In this document: positions 10,789 to 21,055 of the stretch, in pieces | Layout: the number at the start of each line of letters is the position of its first letter | Position numbering within the stretch: position 1 is the stretch's first letter | NCBI GenBank assembly: GCA_025526935.1 | Contig: JAHLKD010000005.1 | Location: forward strand, 1-64,000 | Reading direction: 5' to 3' | DNA: 64,000 bases | DNA from: Cladochytrium replicatum | Lineage: Eukaryota; Chytridiomycota; Chytridiomycetes; Cladochytriales; Cladochytriaceae | Program-made: the position numbers and the translations under genes | The notes under the pieces: model-generated | What the model was told of the DNA's origin: nothing | Databases searched by the model: none | What the model saw: the letters and a program-made list of their open reading frames with translations, nothing else

Positions 10789-12415
10789 TCATGAGACATC
10801 GATCCTCTCGCCCTCCTCCCCAGTCGCCGAAACAGGCGATATCGACGCGGCTGCAACCGCCGCCGCAACTTCTGCCAACTCTGCCAAAGATCCCGTCTTC
10901 TTCAACTGTCTTTGCACATCATACCCGACTGTCTCACCGTTAATTCCCACCTTCTCATCATCTTCCATTTCATCGTTCTCAGAACCGCTACCTCCCGAGT
11001 CTTCATCGTCCTCTCTCTCCTCACCTATCTTCTCCGTCCTGGAAGAAACCGAAACAACCTTCTTGCTGCCTCCATCATCCGTCGTCCGTTCGATGGACAC
11101 GAGGGTCGTTCTCGATCGCTTGGTTGTCTTTGTGGTGTGCGACGAGTGGTACCTTATGGGACCCCCGGAACTCGTTGAACCGGTCTCGCTGCCCTGCGTT
11201 GACGCGTTGTCGTCGAGACTGCTCCCATTGTCAGCAGCACTGAGACCTCCGCGACGTCGCTGGCATATCCGGAGATGTCTGCGCAAGTTGCTTAAAACGG
11301 AGAAGGAACGCCCACAGCCCGGAATGGTGCAACCGAAGGGACGCTCGCCTGTATGAGTGTAAGTGTGGGTTGTGAGCGAGCTCGGGCGTGAGAACGCCTT
11401 GTTGCAATGTTGGCACTGTGAGTCAAAATACAGACTTTTAAAAAAAGTTTGTGCCACAGAATAATGTGAATCTTACAACGTAGCGTTTTTGCTCTGTAAT
11501 GTTTGCCGGCGGGAGGTCGGATTTGGCGACAAGTTCGGGCGGGATGGACGGCTTTTTTCTCCCACGCGGGGACTCGGCAACTTCCACCGCAAGTACATTG
11601 ATCCCACCAGTCGGGGAAACTTTGGGGACAACAATGATAGAATTCCCTGATTTATGGGAGATTTTGGTGTCATGATTCGGAGATGTGCCCTCCAGATATG
11701 GGTGCTCGACAGGTTCCTTCACTGGGTATGCCGCCTCAGGCGGAGGTGGAGGAGGGGGTGGGTGTGCGCAGTATCCGTAGCGCGGTTCGTGTGGGTACGG
11801 AGAGCTGCGAGTGTACTCCAAGCAAGCAACGTCACCGCAATTGCATTGTGGCGGGACGGGTGGGAGTGGAGGTTGGTAAGGAGCAGGGTACTCTGGAGAT
11901 CTGCAACAGCGGTCTGGAGCTGGGTACGGATACCGTGGATAGTGGTGGGGATAATGATGTTGTGAGTGGTGCGGAAGGTAGCGGTAGTCGTATGGGGGGG
12001 GTGATGGTGCGTTGCAGTACCAGGGATCTGGGTAAAGGGGAACCGGTGGCGCGGGGCGGGAATTGTAGACGTGGTTTGGAGGATATTCGAACTCATCAGA
12101 GTGACGAGCTAAAGGGTGCTCAGAGCGTTGGCGGATCGGCAGGGACGGAATGGGAGGGGAGTGAGATCGGTAAGTGTTTGAGACTGTAAGACTATTAGCG
12201 CATCTGCTGGGTTGGCCATATTGGCGAGTGTGCCAGCGGCCAGCTTCGGTCAAGTATTGTCTGGAATCAGAGTCTGAGCGTCCGTTCCGTTGGGGAGGGT
12301 AGAGGGAATCGTGGTGAGTGTGGCAGGGATATTCTCTCTGACGGGTATATTGGTGTGAGTGGTTGTGGTAACTGGGATTGTTGGGGTAAGTCCTAGCAAT
12401 GCGCTGTTCTTCCAT
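10789..12415 (-). CDS. C2H2/C2HC zinc-finger protein with Pro/Tyr-rich N-terminus
   Basis: Two exons, 12415-11477 and 11415-10789, give 521 residues; donor GTAAGA follows RYV and the acceptor precedes CQHCNKAFSRPSSL. The first 310 residues are low-complexity, rich in His, Pro, Tyr and Arg with a run of eight prolines. Two adjacent zinc fingers follow at about 314-365. The first is classical (CQHC...HTYTH) and is linked by TGERPF to the second, which has CTIPGC...HLRIC, so the last ligand is Cys rather than His. The C-terminal 150 residues are acidic and Ser-rich (EEREDDEDSGGSGSENDEME), then Ala-rich. TGERP-linked fingers in fungi usually bind DNA, so a nuclear transcription factor is likely. 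Target unknown. The start is the first ATG of the open frame. Confidence 0.8.
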
Positions 12416-12796
12416 GTTTGCTGGGTGTTAATTGAAGTGGTGCGTAAGCTAGATGTCGGGTACGCTCCGCACAGATCTCGAAGCAGCGGTCCAATTCGCA
12501 AACGAGTCCCGATCCAAACAAGCAAAAGTCCCGATCCAACCCAGCGGACCGGATCTTCGAAGCACTGCCACCCAACTCAGATCTGCAGATGGCGATCGCA
12601 GCAACTGGCAAGTGTGCAGCAGCGCCTCATTATCGATCTGCAGGTGCAGTGGTTGAAAGAGATCGCACTATTTATCTGGCATTGGATTGACACAATCAGG
12701 TACACTCGAGGTCAATGTAAAATAAAGAATGCTGAACCATCCCGCCGAAATAAGCTACAATTGGGATAGTGTGATAACAATGTTTGCAAAGAACTC

Positions 12797-14422
12797 TTAA
12801 GGGGATCGGCGACGCGCCGGGGGGGAAGCTGAGCGGTTGCGCTCCTTTGACCTGGCACGGTCACGGTCTCCACGGTCACGGTCTCCACGATCACGGTCGC
12901 CGCGGTCACGGTCGCGGTCACGGTCCCTGTCACCGTTGCGGTCGCGATCCTTGTCCCCGCGATCCGACCGATCGCGATCCTTGCGCTCTCCGCCGGGAGA
13001 TCCTGAACGCGGGGCCTTTCAACCACAAAAACACGGTCATTATTTTCCATCGATCCACAAAATTCTCCTTGTTGGTCACTTTACCTCCTTTACGTAGATC
13101 CGCTTGCCGTGGTAGTCGGTGTCATCAAACAACTTAATTGCCTCTTCCATATCCCTTGCAGTGGAAAACTCCACAATTCTAAATAATCAAGTCAATTTGA
13201 TGCTTAAAATGTGCCGCTTTGATTGAACGCTATTATTTGTACTCACCCGTCGCCATTCCTGTCGATATCTGCAAACACAACTTCGCCGGCGCGGCGCATC
13301 AAATCCTTGAGATCCTAGTTGGTCCAAAAGTGTGTCAAGGTCCCGCGGAAGAAATGCCGTGAGCTTTTCTAGCAGATGTCTCCCAGAGCACAAAGAGTCC
13401 ACCAAAGAAGAAACCAGCCTCCAGATAAATAGTAGATAGAAAGAGCCTAAACGACTAGTCCGCCTCATTGCAACGTCCAAAGGAGATGCTAACTAAATTC
13501 TTTCCCGAATCCACAGCCAGCTCGGAGACCAGAAGAATTCATCGGAGAGCCTCAACAGACTGCGCTTCTACATCCCAATGGCCCATTCGACTAATTGGAA
13601 CCCTGGCAGCGTTGTACAATCGATCGCCAACCAGAAGTGATTGAAATCTCCGCAACCAATAGGGATTGTGGATATACAGAAGTCGGTAGAAAGCAAAGAC
13701 CCAAGGAACCAGAATTGACCACGATCGAAGCAGTCCGAATAAACAACAGTCCATATCGACTCAATCAGTGAAAATGAAAAGAAGCCAGCTGTGTTTTCGA
13801 TTTTTGCTTCAGCACTGGCATCAAAAATAAGAAGAAAGGAAGTATCATCCACACCAAATTGAACGATCGAAACAACAAAAATATGGTGCACAATAATATT
13901 CATATCTTCACATTAGCCTTACCTGCCACGAAGTGCGACTCGGCAAGTGCTCAACCGTCAGTCTGGACCGAACCATCAGAACATCTAAAACCAACCTTTG
14001 TAGTTAGTTCGCACCTGAAGTTTCCTCGGAAAGATCGGCGGGGAGGGCTTCCATCTCGATCGCCGCGACGTCCACTACCCCTCTCCCCACGAGCCTGCTC
14101 GACTTGAATCCTGCAACCCCCAACACATTAACAATGTCTTCAAAATCCGAGCGATAGCACACCTTTCACCCATAAACTTTGAGCCATCCAGCTTCTCGAT
14201 ACAGTCGCGCGCATCGCGCTTGTCGTCAAACTCGACAAAACCGAAGCCGGACAGGAGTCGGATGTCCTTGACCCGCCCAAAGTCGCGCGACAGACGCTCG
14301 AGTTCGCGCTCGGTACAGTCACGCGGGAGACGACCTGTGAGAAGTAGGGATGTGAGTTTTAGCACCCAAACCAAGGGGGAGCGGATGGACTTACCAAAGT
14401 ACACACGGCAACCAGACGACAT
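12797..14422 (-). CDS. SR splicing factor, SRSF1/Srp2-like, two RRMs and an RD/RS tail
   Basis: Seven exons: 14422-14395, 14334-14163, 14110-14015, 13962-13923, 13314-13247, 13178-13085 and 13015-12797, giving 238 residues. RRM1 begins SGCRVYFGRLPRD (RNP2) and contains GFGFVEFDD (RNP1). A Gly/Arg linker follows (RGERGSGRRGDRDGS). RRM2 is the pseudo-RRM type: LTVEHLPSRTSWQDLKDLM carries the SWQDLKD heptad diagnostic of SRSF1-like proteins. The tail consists of Asp-Arg and Gly-Asp-Arg repeats and ends SASPPARRRSP. This is a nuclear pre-mRNA splicing regulator that binds exonic RNA. Intron 4 is 608 nt, about ten times the others, and interrupts RRM2 just before DLKDLM. Many SR genes regulate themselves through such introns; that reading is inference here. 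Confidence 0.88.
13315..13922 (-). other. Unusually long intron inside the SR-protein gene
   Basis: Donor GTAAGG follows TSWQ and an acceptor CTAG precedes DLKD. No recognisable protein family was found on either strand in this 608-nt stretch. Its other introns are roughly 50-75 nt. It may hold a cassette (poison) exon or an inserted element. Confidence 0.6.
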
Positions 14423-14879
14423 CTTTTCGGTGGGTTTGCCTATGGACCCAGCCACACGTTTAATTTTCGATAACAAAAAGCTTCCATTCTTTTGTGATTG
14501 GTTTCCAATCTGAATAGTCAAAAGAGCATCGAAGTTTTGTTTATTGACAGGGACAAATCACTAATCATAATAATTAATTCTCAGCTCTGAGAACCGAAAG
14601 TGCGAAGTCTGAAATTAAACATATATTTATCGCGCAACGATAATCCTTCCTTAAAAAGGTAATCTCGGTAGCCTTTTTAGACATGCTCTAGTCTGTAGCC
14701 TGCTCGCTCCATTTCTTACCATTCCAGCATTTGCTTTCGTGGCACGGTTCCCCATCCAGTTCATTCCAGAAACGTTGGTCCCGACCGCCAATCCGACCCA
14801 GTGGATTGAGAATGCGACCCGGAATCCGACGTCGAGTTCATATCCACGGGTCCCTCCACGCATCAAAGCAACCGTTTCC

Positions 14880-16990
14880 CAAACAGCTTCCTAAAGCCGA
14901 AGGCATTGGGGTATACCAATAGCACTAATTGGCGATCCCAACGCAACATTGGTCCCTGGTCCCGTTGGGATACCCGAGGACTGGAAGACTCCAATAGCCC
15001 TATGCGTTAGTTTGCGTAAGAAATGCATCCGAGCTGATATCGTGGAGAAAAGATCAATCATAGCAGCCTCAGAACCAGACTCTTGAACTATCCATCATGT
15101 CTTTCGGGAAGTATGAGATGATCTTTGGGGCTGCTGCGATGGACAAAACTCCGAGGTAAGTTGCATTAACCCCAGTCCTGCCAAAGCACCAAAGAATCCC
15201 AAAAAACGAACGCTATCACCTAACGTTGGCGCATCCGCATCCGTGCACAGCGCCTGCGTCGCGAGGGGGTTCTCCTTCAAGAGCTGCTGTCTAAGGTTGG
15301 CTCCCGCCACGCCCTCATCGTTTCCAATGAACGCCAGCATATCACTAAAGTTTCCTTGCAAATTCGGCCACCAAGTGCCAGAGTTGACTCCCACAATCGG
15401 GATCCTCTTGTCTCTTGCAGGGATCAGCACAGGAACAAACAGCACTGTCGTGAAAGTGTGGCGATCCAGCCTGCGGTCTTGACAGGGTCGTCGTTGTTCT
15501 TGACGTTGGCAATGAAGCTCGCTGCGCGCCGACACCGTCGGTGGCTTCCGTGACCATTTCTGTTGTGGAGACGCCAGTGTCCACTCACCTCTGCCGAGAC
15601 CGGAGTGCCAGTTCGTCCAGAAACCAGAAGCACGACGTGCGTGGGAAGCATCAGTGAAGTAGGTGGAAGTACGGTTGACAGGGAACGCGCCGCCGGGAAG
15701 CCGGCATCGCGGGCGTTGACATAGGCGGTGAATCCAGACGTAAGTTTTGGGCTTTAAGTGCGGCGGATTTGTAAACTACCGGTCCAGTCCACAGATGTGT
15801 ATTGTCAACCTCGAAGCAATGATCAGAAATCAAATTTTTCATCGTTGTATTATGAACTTAGTGCTACCAATTTGGAAAAGTTGGGATAACGTCACCGCAA
15901 GGTATCCTTGCATATACTCCTGGTGGTCGATGATAATATGTATGATATTCGCGCCAGCGCAGTCAGAAGGGCCAACAGCGACAACCGGGATAGCTTTCGT
16001 GCGAAGTAAGTTGTAGATCTCGTCTCCTGCTTGTCCTGCTTGTCCGACGAGATTGGCGGCAAGTTTCGCACTAATACCACGATTGCATTGACTCTACTGC
16101 CTGATGTCAATCGAGCAACGAGTGCAGATTTGGCATCGGTAAGACTAGTTGGATCCAAATCTATGAGTTCCTCTAACGTTATTTGAATCACATTAGTCCC
16201 CGCACGAGCACCAGCGCAAACGGCATCCGTTGCGGCATCGAGACCTTTCGAGGGATTCACACAGAGAACAAGAGCGCGAATTGTGATTGCAGATGTGTTT
16301 CTCAGTGACCTGGATCTCAATAGATCATATCACACTGTCATCGCTTTGTTCAATTCTTCTTACTGGATGACTTCATATCCGCTCATAGTAGAGTTTGAAC
16401 CAAGGTAGGAAAGATGCCGACTTCCCATCGACACGACCTGATCTTCTCCGCTGGTGACACTAAAGACGCTGATGCTGGAAAAGCTGTTGAGAGCTAGCTG
16501 GTATGCCGAGTTTGACGGGTTCTCTTGATTGGGAGATTGCTGATGATCGAACCGTGGTACCCGTGGTTGATCAGTCCCAACAAACTCAGCCCATTCGGAC
16601 TGTGTGATCGCTACATGTTAGAGTAAGTGTTTATATTGATGGCTGAATTATGCTTTATATGTATACATACATCAAAGCTGTCGAGTGCAACCCCTGGGTC
16701 CGCAGCACCACGCTTTGCGCCAGCAGAAAACCCTAGCATCTCGTCGTTACCAAAGGTGTACTTTGTGCTCAAGATGATCCGCACACTTTGACGGTTGAAG
16801 CGGGGGCAATTCGAGTTCTTTCTGAGCGGATCATCTTGTGCGATGATGGTCGAGGCATTGCTTGAGGATGTGGTGACTATTTGAGCGTCGGTGAGCGGGA
16901 TGCTTCCTAGCCAACAAGGTCCTCGCGAGGAGGGAGAAGCGTTTCGGATTGAGCCACATTACGATCGTTCAGCTCGAAACGGGGCATTGA
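14880..16990 (-). pseudogene. Decayed periplasmic-binding-protein-like (type I, sugar-binding) gene
   Basis: Minus-strand pieces in order: PCWLGSIPLTDAQIV, then IILSTKYTFGNDEMLGFSAG; after an intron with donor GTATGT, SEWAEFVGTDQPRVPRFDHQ; after another intron, TIRALVLCVNPSKGLDAATD and ITLEELIDLDPTSLTDAKSA. Next, in a shifted frame with no room for an intron, come GISAKLAANLVGQAGQAGDE and AIPVVAVGPSDCAGANIIHI. Further pieces are GFTAYVNARDAGFPAARSLS and RIPIVGVNSGTWWPNLQGNF...AFIGNDEGVAGANLRQQLL, then AIGVFQSSGIPTGPGTNVAL. The last blocks resemble substrate-binding proteins of the ribose/galactose type, where the protein binds a sugar between two lobes. In fungi such domains can form receptor ectodomains (inference). 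At least one frameshift and several stops indicate a pseudogene, perhaps of a two-domain protein. Confidence 0.55.
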
Positions 16991-17229
16991 CCGAGTCTTT
17001 TATATCTGATTGTGGGGACAAACACCAATCAAACGATATAATTGGATGTACTTATACGTTGCGTTTATGTTTATGTTGCTGCAATTTGCAAACATACGAA
17101 TGAAAGTGGGACAACAGCGCTTGTCATCTCTACGCTGACATTGGCTGATTCTGATTTATCCATGCCTACATCCTGTTCCGGATATCATGGATGTCAGAAT
17201 CCTATTATGCTGCTCTTTCATGAATGAGA

Positions 17230-18950
17230 AACATGAATCTGTGTGTAGACGACAAGAGCTGGGCCACGAAGCACTTCATGCAGACTCTTTAACGGCTAAA
17301 AGAGTACCGAGTCAGTATTTAGCATTTTGATCTAGGCAATCGTTTCAGTCCTCTTTTGTAGTGCCTCCCCAGTCATGTGACCAATCCACCATAGTACACT
17401 CCAATGCGTTATATAAATATTAGAATAATAAAATAGTTATGCTTCCTTAGCTACATCTAAATCTAGTTTATCTTAAATTTTTGTAACATGTAAATTACAG
17501 CCGGAAGATGGTTAATTTGGCTAATACGATATCGTGGATGTGGAGATAGCCTTTTATCTCTGAGTTTTTTAACGATCTCAGCGATTGGAGCTTCTATGAA
17601 TATATTCCTGACGATATGCTTCTAAAAATGTAAATGCTTCTACACATAATTATTACTATAAGCAAAACCATACTTCTATTAAATCAAGATATTTTTTAAC
17701 ATTATTGGTGACCCTTGCCATTATAATGGCTCGTTTATAGGGTTACAGGAAATATCCCTAGCTCCAAGATTATAATCTAGCTATCTATGAATATATTTGA
17801 ACAATGAAGGAAACATAAAGAACAGGTATTAACATTTATACGGTTAATGGATCAAACATTAAACTCCATTCTAAATTTAAATATGTAGATTCGTATTAAA
17901 CTAGTTAAAGGAGGGATTAAGTCCAATGCTAAAAGAAGCATTCCCAAATTAAATACGAGCAGAATAAACTTTTTTATAGATACTAAAGTCTTTGAAAAGT
18001 CCTAATATGTCTTTCTGCTGAGTTATTAGCCAGCATTAAATTATTAGTAGAGTTAGACCCCCCCGCATACCGTCTATTATTTAGGTTACAATAGGCCATA
18101 GCAGGTTACTTATTCGAAAAAAGCCAGCAGCCGGAATATAATATTAAAAATGAGTGAATGAATGAGAGCCTAACGGTCGTCAAATATGTATAACTTATAT
18201 TAATCCTTCATGGGGTCCAATTTAGAATAAATACCTATCAAATACGTTTTAAATATTTTGAAATTTAGTCAAAGACTTGCTTATCTAAAAAAAAATTAAA
18301 TTTATCATTTTGCTTAATTATTTTATAATTTAATTAATGTTTATACTATTACTGCTGCAACCGCATTCTTTAAATTAGGCCATAATGGCTAGGACAACAT
18401 AAAATTATCCCTTTGATCTCTTGCAATACCCTTAGTTTCTGGATTACAATGTACACAAGGCGTTTGAAAGGTATATCCTAATACTCCCTGGATTTGGAAT
18501 TATAAGTCATATTGTTTCTTGTTTCAGTATTAAGTCATCAATATAATAAAGTATGGGGTGTTATTCACTTTATTTTATTCACTTCAGTGATAAAAGTGTT
18601 AATATTTTTATTGTTTGTTATAAACTTAGATGGTAAAAATCGTATTTATATTCTTAAAGAGTCTTCCTATAATACCAATACTCGATATATCGAATGAAGT
18701 GTAGAGGCCAGACGTCGCATAAATTCTAAAAGAGTTAGCATTATCTAAAATACCTAAAATATTATCCAGTATAATTTGCAAACATAAAAGCAATTTTGCC
18801 AGGACTGATTACATTTGCCAGTGTACTGATTATATTGGTAATTAAATTCATTGACAAATCTTCTAAAGGTTCTGAATTACAAAATAGCCAGTACTTGATG
18901 TGTTATTAAAAACCACATATCTTATATTCAATACTTGTCGACCTGTTTCA
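17230..18950. other. AT-rich gene desert, possibly decayed repeat
   Basis: About 1.7 kb of strongly AT-rich sequence unlike both flanks, without open frames above 62 codons. A short minus-strand segment near 18370-18500 reads QGVLGYTFQTPCVHCNPETK and looks once-coding, but I cannot name it. No terminal repeats or target-site duplications were found by eye. Candidates are a mutated transposon or an AT-rich spacer. Confidence 0.4.
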
Positions 18951-19399
18951 ATCTCTCTCGTCCTGCAGTGCAGCTGATGTCAGCCTTGCACGATCAGTGC
19001 AAATGATACTGGATAACCTGATCACTGGACGGATTGGTGTACATCAAACTCTAGAACACCGAAGTGCAATCAATTTTCTCAAGCGAGAGAGCTCAATGGG
19101 TCTTGAGGAAATGTCCAGATGTGTGGCTAATAGTAATGTTAAAGGGGGTCACTTGAAACACATCTCGTCTTTATTACTGGTTCATTTCACTATGATTTCA
19201 AATTTATTTAGTTTCACATTTTCAGATCAAGGCACATGTTCTCTTTTAAGTTTGTTTGTTCGTCTGCACTTAGTATCGCAGAGTTGATTTCGAGTTGATA
19301 GTTGTGATACACCACCTTACGCTTAGCACCAACATTGTTCGATTAACTGAACTTTAAAGTTTCAAATAGTTCCGGTTCTTAACCCTCAGTTCGGAGAAG

Positions 19400-20940
19400 C
19401 CCACTGTCTAACCACCACCACGTCGAAACATAAGCATTCCAGCTGTCGATCGAGACGACAAAGCAATCCTTCCTCCACCTCATCTCGAGCCCACTGCCTT
19501 GCCATCTACGTGGCCATTAGCACGGCCTTGTGCAATGCCTCCTCATTCCACTGAGCTTCCAAACCGCTATTCTTCCACCACTCGAGCGTCTCAACATTAC
19601 CCTGGCTGCTAGCCATATTCATTGCCCCACGTGTCCAATGCATCTCGAGACCGCACGTCTTCCACCACTCCACCACTTCAACACTCAACGATTCCAAAAG
19701 CGCTCGCAAAGCTCATCGCCAGAACGGTGTACTTTTATTGAACGCCCGCAGTGTTCTTCCTGCAGTTGAGTACGGCGACATGGCCGTATTTAATCACGTA
19801 ATCCATACATGAACTCGTGTACTTGAAATAGAGGCCGCCTGTCCTCCACCATTCAAGGATCTCCACCCTACGTGCATGGACTGTTTGGTATACTCGCAAT
19901 CAAGTCCGCTGTTTCTCCACCATTCGAGAACCTCGGGGTTCTTTGCATGTACGTGCCCCCTCCACGCTGTGCATTGAGACGCCAGGCGGATCTGTATCCC
20001 AAACCATAAAGTTTATTTGATACAGGCAAAGGACCTTTCTAAGATGCCTTTCATGCCGTAGAGTACATCAAAAGCGATCTTGTTCAGTTCTGCACCCTAG
20101 GGCTTGCCGATGATGATCCCGCCCTTGGGAGAGCTCAATCAGTCAAAACGAGCAGGATGTTGTACTTAAGATTTTGCCAGTAAGATCCCACACAATGGGA
20201 ATATCCATGGTGGCAAACCAAAATCTTTCTCTGCTGTTTCTGTTGTTTGTTACATGTTTTCCTTCTATTGTTCTTGACTGGAGGAATTCTTTGTTTTCCT
20301 TTATTTGGTTGTTCTCAGTATCCTTTGTTCCGATTGTTTGGGTTGGGTTTCCTTCTTTTGTATTCGGGATGACGGTAGAGGACTTCTTGGTTGTCTTCGA
20401 CTTGACTCAGAGTAATTTCATTGGACAGACAGCTTGGAGGATAGGGGATGGATCAGAAAATCGGATCTTATTGGGAGGAGTTTTCTAGAAGGCTGAAGTT
20501 AAGGGAATAAAAGGTGTGTGACATTGCTCTTCAACAGACAAGAGCGTACACAGTTAATTGTCTCGTCCTCAAGTTTGTCTTTCGTAATTTCGTGCATGTT
20601 AGTCGTAATTTCGTGCATGTTAGTCGTAATTTCGTGCATGTTAGTCGGTCAGTTCGACACTCACGGAACGAGTAGGGCTGATTGATGAGTCCGCCTTCGA
20701 GATGGAGCTGCAGTGCAGCAATGATCCCATTCTCGCTCGCTTCGTCCATAGAGATGATGAGATGGATCATCTTGGACTGGATGCACCGTCGTTCGAGAGC
20801 TTGGCTGTTTCCGTTGTTCCTCATGAAAATTCGCTTCGATTCTCACGATGTGCAATGCAAAAAGGTTCCCACTTCCGAAGTATTGTCTCTGGATCCGTCG
20901 TACATGTAAATCTTGACTCCGCGACCAACTTGATGTGTGC
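19400..20940 (-). pseudogene. Decayed F-box-like / Trp-Trp repeat protein, copy D
   Basis: The linker segment MIHLIISMDEASENGIIAAL at about 20760 is very close to those of copies A and B. The N-terminal F-box-like part above it is frame-disrupted. Repeat units occur lower down: LEWWRNSGLDCEYTKQSM and ILEWWRTGGLYFKYTSSCMD near 19950-19820 in two frames, then VVEWWKTCGLEMHWTRGAMN and LEWWKNSGLEAQWNEEALHK at 19690-19510. The middle (about 20000-20530) holds no repeat unit I can recognise and may be an insertion; its plus strand has a hydrophobic 104-codon frame that I do not believe. It lies 13 kb from the A-C cluster, same strand. Confidence 0.65.
20583..20645. repeat. Three perfect copies of a 21-bp tandem repeat
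   Basis: The unit cgtaatttcgtgcatgttagt occurs three times without a mismatch. It lies inside copy D just after the linker segment, where 21 bp would add seven residues per copy in frame. Perfect identity points to recent slippage. Confidence 0.95.
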
Positions 20941-21055
20941 ATCCCAAGCTGTATCAACAAAAATCAAAAGATGTACTTTTCATCCCATTCAAGAATACAA
21001 ATATCAAAATCAGGTATATTAAAATCGGGTATATCCACACACCCGCGTCATTTTT

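Noticed and set aside
11683-12189. 168-codon plus-strand frame
   Set aside because: It is the reverse complement of the Pro/Tyr-rich exon of the zinc-finger gene, whose minus frame is longer and splices into real zinc fingers.
12837-13097. Arg-Ser repeat frame on the plus strand
   Set aside because: It is the antisense of the Asp-Arg repeat tail of the SR protein; the minus frame continues in phase from RRM2.
20174-20488. Hydrophobic 104-codon plus-strand open frame
   Set aside because: It lies in the middle of minus-strand pseudogene copy D, has no family match, and its Phe/Leu-rich composition fits chance translation of T-rich DNA.
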